The position numbers were made by a program, and so were the translations under genes. A stretch of DNA of 50,886 nt. It comes from Deltaproteobacteria bacterium (GTDB lineage: Bacteria; Myxococcota; Myxococcia; Myxococcales; 40CM-4-68-19). Positions 43,947-50,886 of this stretch are shown here, piece after piece; position 1 is the stretch's first letter; the number at the start of each line of letters is the position of its first letter. The notes under the pieces are model-generated. The model was not told the origin of the DNA and ran no database searches. It worked only from the letters and a program-made list of their open reading frames with translations. The stretch covers positions 1 through 50,886 of the forward strand of contig VBKI01000072.1 of NCBI GenBank assembly GCA_005879535.1, read 5' to 3'.

Positions 43947-44162
43947 TCAGCGGCGGTCCGAAAGGCGGACGACGAAGCGCAGGCCGAACCACGTCTCGTC
44001 GATGGCGCAGACCCTGTTGTCGACCAGTCCCAGCGAAAGACCGTAACGGCGCACGGCGCCCGGGCTGCAAGCGAATCCCTCCGGCGCGTCCGCGAGGAGC
44101 ACACGCGAGCCGTCCTTGATCCCGAGCTTCTGCGGAAGCGGCGTTCCGGAATAACCGGCCAC
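43947..44162 (-). CDS. DUF3052-like protein, internally shortened
   Basis: A 71-residue protein starting at GTG 44162. The first 31 residues (MAGYSGTPLPQKLGIKDGSR and ADAPEGFA) and the last 27 (GLVDNRVCAIDETWFGLRFV) match the two ends of DUF3052 proteins, which are normally about 130-150 residues. The central block of about 60-80 residues is absent, and the two parts are joined in frame at ACSPGAVRRYG. The reading frame is uninterrupted, so it could be a real short variant or a decayed gene. The stop is immediately followed by the start of the outer-membrane protein gene. No known function for the family. Confidence 0.68.
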   Translation of the reverse strand: MAGYSGTPLPQKLGIKDGSRVLLADAPEGFACSPGAVRRYGLSLGLVDNRVCAIDETWFGLRFVVRLSDRR

Positions 44163-44201
44163 GACGGAGTGGTACCACAGCCCCGGCGGTGAACGCTGCG
44201 C

Positions 44202-44417
44202 CTACCGGCGTCGCGAGCGAGACCGGGAACGGCCGCGGCTGCTGCTGCGGCGGCGCGACCGGCTGCTTCCCTTGGTCTCGCCCTTGCGGCGGCGGGTCTT
44301 GTTCACGGTGGCGGCGGCGATCCGCTTCGCGGTGCCGGTGCTGCGGCCGCGACCCTTCGCGGACCTCTTGATCTTCTCGTACTGCCTCTCGCGCTTGTTG
44401 CTCCAGGATTTCGGCAT
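44202..44417 (-). CDS. Small basic protein of the ATVNK (plasmid-stabilisation-annotated) family
   Basis: A 71-residue strongly basic protein. It starts at ATG 44417 (MPKSWSNKRERQYEKIKRSA), chosen because GGAGGA lies 6 bases before it. The segment GRGRSTGTAKRIAAATVNKT resembles small proteins often annotated as plasmid stabilisation or unknown, with the conserved RGRS and ATVNK. The C-terminus is an Arg/Ser-rich tail (SRSRRRSSSRGRSRSRSRRR), which suggests nucleic acid binding. Function is not known. It is encoded after the MFS gene with a 52-base gap and before the DUF3052 gene, all on the minus strand. Confidence 0.75.
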   Translation of the reverse strand: MPKSWSNKRERQYEKIKRSAKGRGRSTGTAKRIAAATVNKTRRRKGETKGSSRSRRRSSSRGRSRSRSRRR

Positions 44418-44469
44418 TCGCTTTCCTCCGGCGCCAAAAGCGGACGCAGTGCCCCCGCTCGCGCGCAAG

Positions 44470-45624
44470 CTATGCACTCGATTCCTCGGGAGAAAGGGGG
44501 AGGAGCAGGAGAAGCAGCGGCAGCAGCTCCACCGCGGCTGCGTAAGTGTAGAGCGGGGCGGCGCTGTGGAAACGATCGTAGCCTGCGCCCGAGAGCGCGT
44601 ATCCGGCGGCGTTGCCGGCGCCGAAGACGACGGCGGAGAAGACCGCTTGCCCCGTTGCGCGCAGGCGCGCCGGCACGATCCGTTGCATCGCCTCCACGGC
44701 GCAGCCCCAGAAGAGACCGAAGCTCAGCGCGTGCAGGAGCTGAAGCGCCACCAGTTCGGGGGCGCTCCGGGCATGCGCGACGAGCGCCCAGCGAACCGCG
44801 GTGCCGGCGAAAGCGACGCCAAAGAGGATGCGCAGCGACAGGCGGCGGAGAAGCGGCGGAAAGGCGAGCAGCGCGAACACCTCGGCGAGCACGCCGACCG
44901 CCAGTCCAGCGCCGGTCACGCTGGAGGACAGGCCGAGGTCCCGCACCAGCACCCCGAACAATAGATGATACGGAGCACACGCCGCCCAATGGATTGCGCA
45001 TACCGCCAGCACGAACAGCAGCCGCGGATTGCGCAGCAGCACTGACGCGTCGCGCCAGCGGGGCCGGTCCGGATGCGCCTCGACCGGCGGAAGCGTCTGC
45101 GCGAGAAGGGCATATCCCCCGACGCAAGCGAGATATGCGAACGGCATCGCGCGATCGGCGGGCCGGTCGCCGCGCATCGCGAGCAGCAGGCCGAGGCCCT
45201 GCGCAGTCACCACGAACCCGATCGATCCCCACAGGCGAGTCCGCGCGTAGCTGTGGCCCTCGAGACGCCGCACCGCCTCGACGGTCGTGGAATCGAGAAG
45301 CGGAACGACCGCGCCAGAGAACATCGCGGAGAGCACCAGCACGACGCCCACCTGCGCCGGCGTGCGCGCGAACGGCAGTCCACAGATGGCGAACAGCATG
45401 CCGGCGGTGCACACCGAGAGCGCACGCGCCGGCGCGCCGAGCCGGTCGGCGATTCCACCCCAGATCAGCGCGGCCGGAGCCGCCACGGCTTGCTGCGCGA
45501 ACGTGACCGCGCCGATCTGCTCGCCGGAGAACCCCAGCCCGCGCAGGTACGGTGCGAAGTAGGAAAGGAAGGTTCCGACGCCCGCGTAATGAAGGAAGTA
45601 GAGCCAGCGCAGCCGCCCGATCAT
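44470..45624 (-). CDS. MFS transporter, 3-phenylpropionate/LacY-like (MFS_1_like) family
   Basis: A 384-residue protein with about 12 hydrophobic helices, for example LYFLHYAGVGTFLSYFAPYL near the start and LYTYAAAVELLPLLLLLLPL at the end. WGGIADRLGAPARAL is the inter-helix motif A region of the major facilitator family, and the YARTRLWGSIGFV segment resembles the PF12832-type group (3-phenylpropionate, sugar transporters). The substrate is unknown. The start is ATG 45624 (MIGRLRW), overlapping the ClpS stop by ATGA, so it is co-translated with clpS and the GNAT gene upstream. Confidence 0.9.
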   Translation of the reverse strand: MIGRLRWLYFLHYAGVGTFLSYFAPYLRGLGFSGEQIGAVTFAQQAVAAPAALIWGGIADRLGAPARALSVCTAGMLFAICGLPFARTPAQVGVVLVLSAMFSGAVVPLLDSTTVEAVRRLEGHSYARTRLWGSIGFVVTAQGLGLLLAMRGDRPADRAMPFAYLACVGGYALLAQTLPPVEAHPDRPRWRDASVLLRNPRLLFVLAVCAIHWAACAPYHLLFGVLVRDLGLSSSVTGAGLAVGVLAEVFALLAFPPLLRRLSLRILFGVAFAGTAVRWALVAHARSAPELVALQLLHALSFGLFWGCAVEAMQRIVPARLRATGQAVFSAVVFGAGNAAGYALSGAGYDRFHSAAPLYTYAAAVELLPLLLLLLPLSPEESSA

Positions 45625-45959
45625 CCCGGCGCGTCTTCCGGCTCCATCGTGCACAGCAGCGGGAACGCCGCCTTCTCCGCGAGCGCCAGGGTCTCTTGCA
45701 CCTTGGTCTCGGCGATCTCGAAGGTATAGACGCCGGCCACCGCCATGCCGTGCGTGTGCGCGTGCAGCATGATTGCCGTAGCGTCGGCATCGGACTTGGC
45801 GAAGACCTCCCGCAGGACCAGGACCACGAACTCCATCGGCGTGTAGTCGTCGTTGTGCAGGAGCACCTTGTAGAGGCGCGGCCGGTCGAGCTTGGGCTTC
45901 GCCTTGGCCTTCGGCTCGGCGACGCCCACGTCGCCCTGCTGCTTGCGGGAGGGGCTCAT
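45621..45959 (-). CDS. clpS: ATP-dependent Clp protease adaptor ClpS
   Basis: A 112-residue adaptor that hands N-end-rule substrates to ClpAP. After a flexible Lys/Pro-rich extension (MSPSRKQQGDVGVAEPKAKA), the core starts LYKVLLHNDDYTPMEFVV and continues with the HAHTHGMAVAGVYTFEIAET segment; these carry the usual ClpS residues for binding the substrate N-terminus and ClpA. The start is ATG 45959, overlapping the stop of the GNAT gene (ATGA). ClpA is usually near clpS but no clpA is visible here. Downstream is an MFS transporter, again overlapping. Confidence 0.95.
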   Translation of the reverse strand: MSPSRKQQGDVGVAEPKAKAKPKLDRPRLYKVLLHNDDYTPMEFVVLVLREVFAKSDADATAIMLHAHTHGMAVAGVYTFEIAETKVQETLALAEKAAFPLLCTMEPEDAPG

Positions 45960-47115
45960 GAGGCCGCCTTGAATATAGGCGACTCGCGCATCGAGCGCTC
46001 GACGCTGGCCGCGCGCGCCGGCGTCTCGCGCGCCAGGTGCTCGCGGACGGCGCGATCGAGCTTCGCGTCGGTGAAGCCGTGCGCCGAGTACGTCAGCGCG
46101 GGCAGGAACCCGCGCGGGAGCTTGTGCTCGCCTCCCGCGCCTCCTTCGAAGACTTGCAGATTGCGTGCGATGCAGTCGGCGATGGAGTGGTAGTAGCAGA
46201 CGTTGAAGTGCAGGAAGGGGTGCTCCTCGAAGCAGCCCCAGTAGCGGCCATAAAGGCGCGTCGGCGAGGCGACGTTGAACGCCCCCGCGATGAGCTCGCC
46301 TCCGCGGAATGCCCCCACCACCTCGACGGCGTCGGGCATGCCCGCGAATGCCGCCAGATAGAATTTCTCGTTCAACCAGCGCCGCCCCCACATCAGCTTG
46401 TCAACCGTGCTGCGGTGGAGTGCGCCGCCTTTGCCCAGCGCGCGGGATCGCGCCGCAGCTCCTCGCCTCGAATGGTACGGATCGCGATGCCCTGCTCGGC
46501 GGGCGCCGCCATCTCGCGGCGCAGCATGTGCCGCCGCTTGGAATTGAAGCGCCCGAGAAAGTCGTCGATCGAGCGATACCCCTCGTTGCGCCAGTGGAAT
46601 TGCCAGGAGACGCGGAGCGCCATGCCCGCCTGCTCCAGCTCGCGCGCGCCGACCTCGTCGGGGAACAGGACCTGCCAGGTCGGGTACGCTTCGGCAGCGC
46701 ACAGTCTCCGCGCGGCATCGATGATGCGCGCCGTGCAGTCGGCGCGGTCCTCTCCGGCCGTCACGAGGATGCGCTCGCCGGTACACGGCGTGAACGGTAC
46801 CGTGAGCGCCAGCTTCGGGTAGTACGCGATCCTTCCCCGGGACAGCGAGGCAGCGAGGTCCCAATCGCGGGAGAAATCGCCGTCGCTGTCGTCCTTCAAC
46901 CAAGCCGGTGCAGCAGCAATCAGCCGGGATCCTCGCCAGAGAGTGAGATGCCGTGGATCCCAGCCGGCGCGGGCGGAGACGCTCGCGGACCGCTCCAGCG
47001 CGTGCAGCCATGCATGGCGCATGAACGGTGTTGAGCGGGGAGAGAGGAGACCGTCCCAATCCTCGGGACGGACTTCGTTTACCGCCGTCAAAACGCGTAC
47101 ATCGAACGCCCGCAT
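45956..47115 (-). pseudogene. GNAT/peptidogalycan-biosynthesis-type (DUF482) acyltransferase with apparent -1 frameshift
   Basis: The reading frame starts at ATG 47115 (MRAFDVRVLTAVNEVRPEDW) behind a GGAGG ribosome site and runs to a TGA at 46393. The matching C-terminal half continues in another frame from about 46437 to 45956. The N-half has FLGRFNSKRRHMLRREM and the C-half has STVDKLMWGRRWLNEKFYLA and EGGAGGEHKLPRGFLPALTY, all of the DUF482 family, which normally is one chain of about 380 residues. Joining them at WAKA/LHRST with one base restored gives a 386-residue protein. A true inactivating mutation and a sequencing error are both possible. It is the first gene before clpS and MFS, and their translation coupling would be affected. 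Confidence 0.82.
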
Positions 47116-47343
47116 GACGATCCTCCGTAGCGTGCGTCCGCTGCGGGCGCAATCGTGACGCGCTGCTGTAGGGGCGGATGCGAACCTTGCGCACTTGTCA
47201 TCACCCTGTAGTCCAAAGTAGATCGCTCGTTGGACGATCGGCCGGGGGGCGCGCTCCTCCTGCACCGTCCAACCGGAGCACGGCCGTCCGACAGCGCGCT
47301 GGGGGACCACGAGGCCTGCGGCGTCCGGTTGAGGGGGAGTTCG
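47116..47343. other. Divergent intergenic region between GNAT and PEGA genes
   Basis: This 228-base interval separates two divergently transcribed starts. Near the left end is the GGAGG of the GNAT gene; near the right end is GAGGGGGAG for the PEGA gene. Promoters for both must lie here, but I see no convincing -35/-10 pair and no clear operator. Confidence 0.6.
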
Positions 47344-50300
47344 ATGATCGTCGCGGTCGTTCTGCTCGCCGCTTCCGCGGCTGCCGAGCCTCGTCCGCCC
47401 TCCGACTGGCGCGCCGATACCCTGCTCGCGGTCAATGAGGAGGCCTCAGCGACGGCCGCGGAACCCTCCGCCGAGGTCCTGCGTGTCGGCAAGATCACGC
47501 ACACGCCGGTGGAGAAGTCGCCGCGCGGAGAGGCGGTGGTGATCCGCGCCCGTGTGCAGGATCCGTCGCGGCTCTTCCACCCGTTCGTGTTCGCGCGCAA
47601 GTCGGGGAACGCCCGCTACGAGGCGTTCACGATGCGAGACCGTGGAACGCGCCGTGGTTTCGAGGCGCGGCTCCCCTCGAGCATGTTGTCCGAAGGGTCG
47701 TTCGAGTACTTCATCGAGGCGCAGCACGACGAAGGGGCGCCCAGCCGCGTCGGCTCGCCGCGAAAGCCGATCGCTTGCGCCGCGTTCGACCCGCCGCCCG
47801 AGCCGATCAAGGTGACGGTGCGAACGCCGGAGCCGGGCGCCGCCGTCCGCATCGACGACAAGGACTCCGGAACTACTCCGCTCACTGTCCGCCTGTTGCC
47901 CGGACGCCACACCGTCTCCATCACCGGTCCCGACGGCCGCAGCGCGGAGCAGCAGATCGACGTGAAAGGCCGGAGGATGGATCTGGCGGTGGACCTGCCG
48001 CGCCAATCCGGCGGCCCCGCGACTCTCGCCGTACAGAGCGACCCGCCCGATGCCAACGTGCTCCTCGACGGCACGGTGGTTGGACGGACCCCGTATCACG
48101 GCGCTTTGCAGACCGGGGAGCACACCGTGACCGTCGAGATGGAAGGTCACCTGAGGCAGCAGCGGAAGGTCTTCGCGCGCGAGGGGCGCGACGCCACCGT
48201 GTCGTTCGCGCTCATGCCGCTTCCCAAGGCGCCCGCGCTGTCCGTCGAGTCGGATCCGGTAGGAGCGATCGTTCTCGTCGATGGCAAGGAGCGCGGCCGA
48301 ACGCCGCTGATCGCAGCGATGCCGCCGGGGCATCACCAGCTCGTGCTGCAATACGAAGGCCGCCGCGAAGTGAGCACCGACTTCGAGATGCCGAAGGACG
48401 GCGACTTCTCCGTGCGCCTCGATCTGCCGTTCGCCGATCGCAGCGGCTCGCGACTGACGGTGAGCTCGATGCCGGCCGGCGCCAACGTCACCGTCGATGG
48501 CAGCGGGGTCGGGGTCACGCCCTGGTCCGCCGAGACGCGGCCCGGCGTTCACAAGGTGGCGGTGTCCGGCGCCGGATTCGTCAAGGAAGAGCGGACGGTG
48601 CAGGTCTATCCCAACCGCGACACCGATCTGGCGTTCGCGCTCCAGCGCGCCGGACCCGCCCGCCTCCACGTCGAGGCCCAGCCGGCGGCGATGGTGCGCG
48701 TCGACGGCAAGGAGGTCGGTCGATCGCCGCTGACCGCCGAGGTCCAACCGGGAGAGCACCAGCTGGAGGTCGCGGCCGACGGCTACAAGACGGTGGCGCA
48801 GCAGGTGACGGTGGACGCGGGCCAGGGACTCTCGGTCCGGATTCCCCTGCAGAGAGCGGTCTCGCAGGAGCCGCCCCTCATCGCGGTCTCTTCGGACCCG
48901 TCGGGCGCGCAGATCTTCCTCGATCAGAAGCTCGTCGGCGCGACCCCGCTGAAGATCCGGACCACGCCCGGGCCCCACGAGGTCCGGCTCTCGCTCGAGG
49001 GGTACGTGCCGCGCGTCACTCGCCCGGTGCTGCCCAACGACCGCGATTTCGAGCTCCGCGTCGCCGTCGTCCTGACCCCCGTCCGCGGCGGCGAGCAGCG
49101 GCAACGCGCCCCCACGGCCGACGAGCTCTTCGACGCACAGATCGCGGCGGCGCACGCCTGCTCCGTGCGCGGAGATCTCGAGTGCGCGCTTTCCGGTTAT
49201 CGCGCCGCGTATCAGCAGCGCGCCAATCCGCGCCTGCTCTTCAACGTCGCGCAGATGAGGCGGAAGCTCGGCCGGTACGATGAAGCCGCTTCCACCTATC
49301 GCGAGTTCCTCACGCTCGCGGAAAAGCAGAAGGGAGCAAAGCTCCAGAAGGAGCTCGTCGCAGAGGCGCGGATCCAGCTCAAGGCCTGCGAGGGCAAGCT
49401 GGTGCCCGCGCTCGCGTCCGCCCCGTCGGCAGCCGCTGCGGCGCCGCCTCCGTTGTCGGAGGCGCCGAGCGCGGGTCAGGCGCCGGAAGACACAGTCCCG
49501 CCGCGGCTCAGCCACGATCCCGTCCGCAGCACGATGCGGGGACGTCCGTTGCAGTTGCTGGCGGACATTTCCGACGACCGCAGCGGCGTCGCATCCGCAC
49601 AGGCCTGCTGGCGCAATGCGTATGGGCGCGACTTCGAATGCCACGCGCTTGGGAACGTCGGCGGCGATCGGTACGGCATCGAAGTTCCCGCGCGCGCCGT
49701 CACCGACGGCTTCGCCTACTACCTGGAAGCCTGGGACAACGCCGAGAACGGGCCGGCGCGCAGCGGAGCGCCCGAGCTGCCGCATGCCGTCGTCATCGAC
49801 GATCCGGCTCCCGCGGCGGTCAGCGCCGGGATGGGAGTGGCGGTGGTCGAGCCGCGACCTGGACCGGTGGTAGAGGCGGCGTTCCAGAGCGGCGGACCCG
49901 CGGGTAATGCTTCCATGCTTCCGCCCGCGCTGACGGGTGCTGGAGCGCGAGTGGTCGCGCAGCCGCGGATTGCGACGCCCTGGACGGTGGCTGCAATCCT
50001 CGGGGGCGAGCGGAGCAGCGAGAAGTCGTACACGGATTCAGCCCTCCTCGGCCGCATCGGCATAGAGGCGACGCGCCGATTCGACGAGAACTGGTTCACG
50101 GCGGTCACCGCCGACTGGCGGTCGTCCCGCCAACAGTACGCGCCCTTCGATGGGCCGCCTGCTGCGCGGGTGACGGTCGACGAGAACCGGTTCGACTTCT
50201 CCGCTGCCGCAGGGTTCGACCTCGGCGCGCTGCTGGTGTCGAACGGCCGGCTGGAGCTGACGCCGCTCGGGGGCCTGCAGTTCCTGACTGCCAGGAACAC

Positions 50301-50592
50301 GGGCTTTCCGTTCGATCTGCTTGGACCCAGCGCCGGGCTGCGGGCCTCCTGGTCTTTGCCGCCGTTCGCGCTGCGCGCGGTGGGCTCGTACGCGTTCAAC
50401 CTGAACAAGGATTCGAGCGGCCCCAACGCATTCCTGTCGCCTGTCTCCGCCCTCGCCATCCGGGCCGGTCTCCAGTTCCGGGTCAGCCCCGCGTACGCGA
50501 TCGAACTCGATTACGTCGGTGACGCGATCAAGTTCGAGCACGTCTGGCGAATCGGGCACGGAGCAGTTCTCGGCTTCAGCAGGTCTTTCTAG
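47344..50592 (+). CDS. Giant surface protein with six PEGA repeats, TPR-like region and C-terminal beta barrel
   Basis: A 1082-residue exported protein starting at ATG 47344 after GAGGGGGAGTTCG. The signal is MIVAVVLLAASAAA. Residues 45-155 are a beta-sandwich domain. Six PEGA repeats fill residues 155-575; examples are VRIDDKDSGTTPLTVRLLPG, LLDGTVVGRTPYHGALQTGE and VRVDGKEVGRSPLTAEVQPG. Residues about 592-665 are TPR-like (HACSVRGDLECALSGYRAAY). A second Ig-like module (720-830) is followed by a beta barrel ending in SRSF (last Phe), as in outer-membrane proteins. PEGA domains are thought to bind extracellular polymers or tie proteins to the wall. This looks like an outer-membrane protein exposing periplasmic or surface repeats. 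The PKD lipoprotein gene follows 18 bases later. Confidence 0.88.
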   Translation: MIVAVVLLAASAAAEPRPPSDWRADTLLAVNEEASATAAEPSAEVLRVGKITHTPVEKSPRGEAVVIRARVQDPSRLFHPFVFARKSGNARYEAFTMRDRGTRRGFEARLPSSMLSEGSFEYFIEAQHDEGAPSRVGSPRKPIACAAFDPPPEPIKVTVRTPEPGAAVRIDDKDSGTTPLTVRLLPGRHTVSITGPDGRSAEQQIDVKGRRMDLAVDLPRQSGGPATLAVQSDPPDANVLLDGTVVGRTPYHGALQTGEHTVTVEMEGHLRQQRKVFAREGRDATVSFALMPLPKAPALSVESDPVGAIVLVDGKERGRTPLIAAMPPGHHQLVLQYEGRREVSTDFEMPKDGDFSVRLDLPFADRSGSRLTVSSMPAGANVTVDGSGVGVTPWSAETRPGVHKVAVSGAGFVKEERTVQVYPNRDTDLAFALQRAGPARLHVEAQPAAMVRVDGKEVGRSPLTAEVQPGEHQLEVAADGYKTVAQQVTVDAGQGLSVRIPLQRAVSQEPPLIAVSSDPSGAQIFLDQKLVGATPLKIRTTPGPHEVRLSLEGYVPRVTRPVLPNDRDFELRVAVVLTPVRGGEQRQRAPTADELFDAQIAAAHACSVRGDLECALSGYRAAYQQRANPRLLFNVAQMRRKLGRYDEAASTYREFLTLAEKQKGAKLQKELVAEARIQLKACEGKLVPALASAPSAAAAAPPPLSEAPSAGQAPEDTVPPRLSHDPVRSTMRGRPLQLLADISDDRSGVASAQACWRNAYGRDFECHALGNVGGDRYGIEVPARAVTDGFAYYLEAWDNAENGPARSGAPELPHAVVIDDPAPAAVSAGMGVAVVEPRPGPVVEAAFQSGGPAGNASMLPPALTGAGARVVAQPRIATPWTVAAILGGERSSEKSYTDSALLGRIGIEATRRFDENWFTAVTADWRSSRQQYAPFDGPPAARVTVDENRFDFSAAAGFDLGALLVSNGRLELTPLGGLQFLTARNTGFPFDLLGPSAGLRASWSLPPFALRAVGSYAFNLNKDSSGPNAFLSPVSALAIRAGLQFRVSPAYAIELDYVGDAIKFEHVWRIGHGAVLGFSRSF

Positions 50593-50610
50593 GCACCTCG
50601 AGGGGATTCC

Positions 50611-50886
50611 ATGCGGCTGCATACCTCTGCAATCGGCAAGCTGTTTCCACTCCTGGGCACGTTCGCGCTCGCCGCTTGCGGAGGCAGTGTGAGCCCGCCC
50701 GACGTGATCCCGGGTGACGAACAAACGGTCAACACCGGTGCATTCGTCCAGCTGGACGCGAGCCGCACCTCGGATCCGCAGAACAGGCTGCTGACGTTCG
50801 GATGGTCGTTTCTGAGCCGGCCGCTGGGAAGCGAGACGACGCTCGTGGACGCGGGCTCGGCGAAAGCGTCGTTCCTGGCGGACATG
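50611..50886 (+). CDS. PKD-domain lipoprotein (partial, runs off right edge)
   Basis: The ATG at 50611 follows GAGGGG and opens 92 residues with no stop before the window end. A lipoprotein signal MRLHTSAIGKLFPLLGTFAL is followed by the lipobox LAAC (Cys23). A PKD-type beta-sandwich then begins with QTVNTGAFVQLDASRTSDPQ, having the typical V-x-LDAS-x-SxDP pattern, and goes on with LLTFGWSFLSRPLGSE. PKD domains are common in Myxococcota surface proteins. It is co-directional with the PEGA protein, with an 18-base gap, so they probably form an operon. The rest of the protein lies outside the window. Confidence 0.83.
   Translation, partial: MRLHTSAIGKLFPLLGTFALAACGGSVSPPDVIPGDEQTVNTGAFVQLDASRTSDPQNRLLTFGWSFLSRPLGSETTLVDAGSAKASFLADM

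Noticed and set aside
47446-49785. Long minus-strand frame opposite the PEGA protein
   Set aside because: It shows no domain signal and periodic patterns that come from the PEGA repeats read in antisense.

Overview
The window is a visibly GC-rich bacterial chromosome segment with strong G/C preference at third codon positions. It is packed with about 40 protein genes and has no rRNA, tRNA, insertion sequence, prophage or CRISPR that I can see. Proline-aspartate-alanine-glycine (PDAG) linkers in secreted lipoproteins, a histone-deacetylase-family protein, PEGA-repeat and PKD surface proteins, a DUF3014 protein and a selenocysteine formate dehydrogenase together suggest a Myxococcota (deltaproteobacterial) genome, possibly Anaeromyxobacter-like. 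That placement is inference from gene content, not a phylogeny.

Layout. Positions 1-4633 (minus) hold a three-subunit membrane formate dehydrogenase whose catalytic subunit is read through an in-frame UGA as selenocysteine, with a recognisable SECIS hairpin; its NrfD-type membrane subunit runs off the left edge. Next come a PEBP/YbhB protein and a 2-hydroxyacid dehydrogenase. Positions 6.2-11.2 kb carry two tandem secreted BNR-repeat proteins that share a duplicated C-terminal domain; the larger one also has a duplicated internal domain and PDAG minisatellite linkers. Positions 11.2-20 kb (minus) are metabolic, repair and membrane genes: phosphoenolpyruvate synthase, an aminotransferase, ligase D, two unknown membrane-associated proteins and an epoxide-hydrolase-like enzyme. 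Positions 19.8-23.9 kb encode a PaoABC-like molybdenum aldehyde oxidoreductase in which the FeS and Mo subunits are fused, with a coupled 74-residue cysteine-containing protein.

Positions 24-35 kb are a mosaic: DJ-1/PfpI, M28 peptidase, Upf1-like helicase, CBS protein, ketopantoate reductase, a cyclic-nucleotide-binding protein with an Sm/Hfq-like tail, a tiny membrane protein, an HDAC-family fusion, DNA polymerase IV, a type IV pilin-like protein and a pseudo-receiver/PilZ membrane protein. Positions 37.0-41.6 kb form the most striking unit, an overlapping operon of type III polyketide synthase, ICMT-type methyltransferase, acyl carrier protein, fatty acyl-AMP ligase and flavoprotein. It is probably a dedicated pathway to a methylated, oxidised long-chain phenolic or pyrone lipid. 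An enoyl-reductase-like gene lies just upstream.

Positions 41.7-50.9 kb hold a DUF3014 protein, a BamA/Omp85-like barrel, an internally shortened DUF3052 protein, a small basic protein, an MFS transporter, ClpS, a frameshifted GNAT-family gene, a giant PEGA/TPR/barrel protein and the start of a PKD lipoprotein that runs off the right edge.

Most co-directional neighbours overlap by 1-8 bases, mainly as ATGA or GTGA junctions, so translational coupling is the rule. Several convergent pairs overlap or nearly touch at their 3' ends. No intergenic stretch exceeds 300 bases; the longest is 47116-47343.
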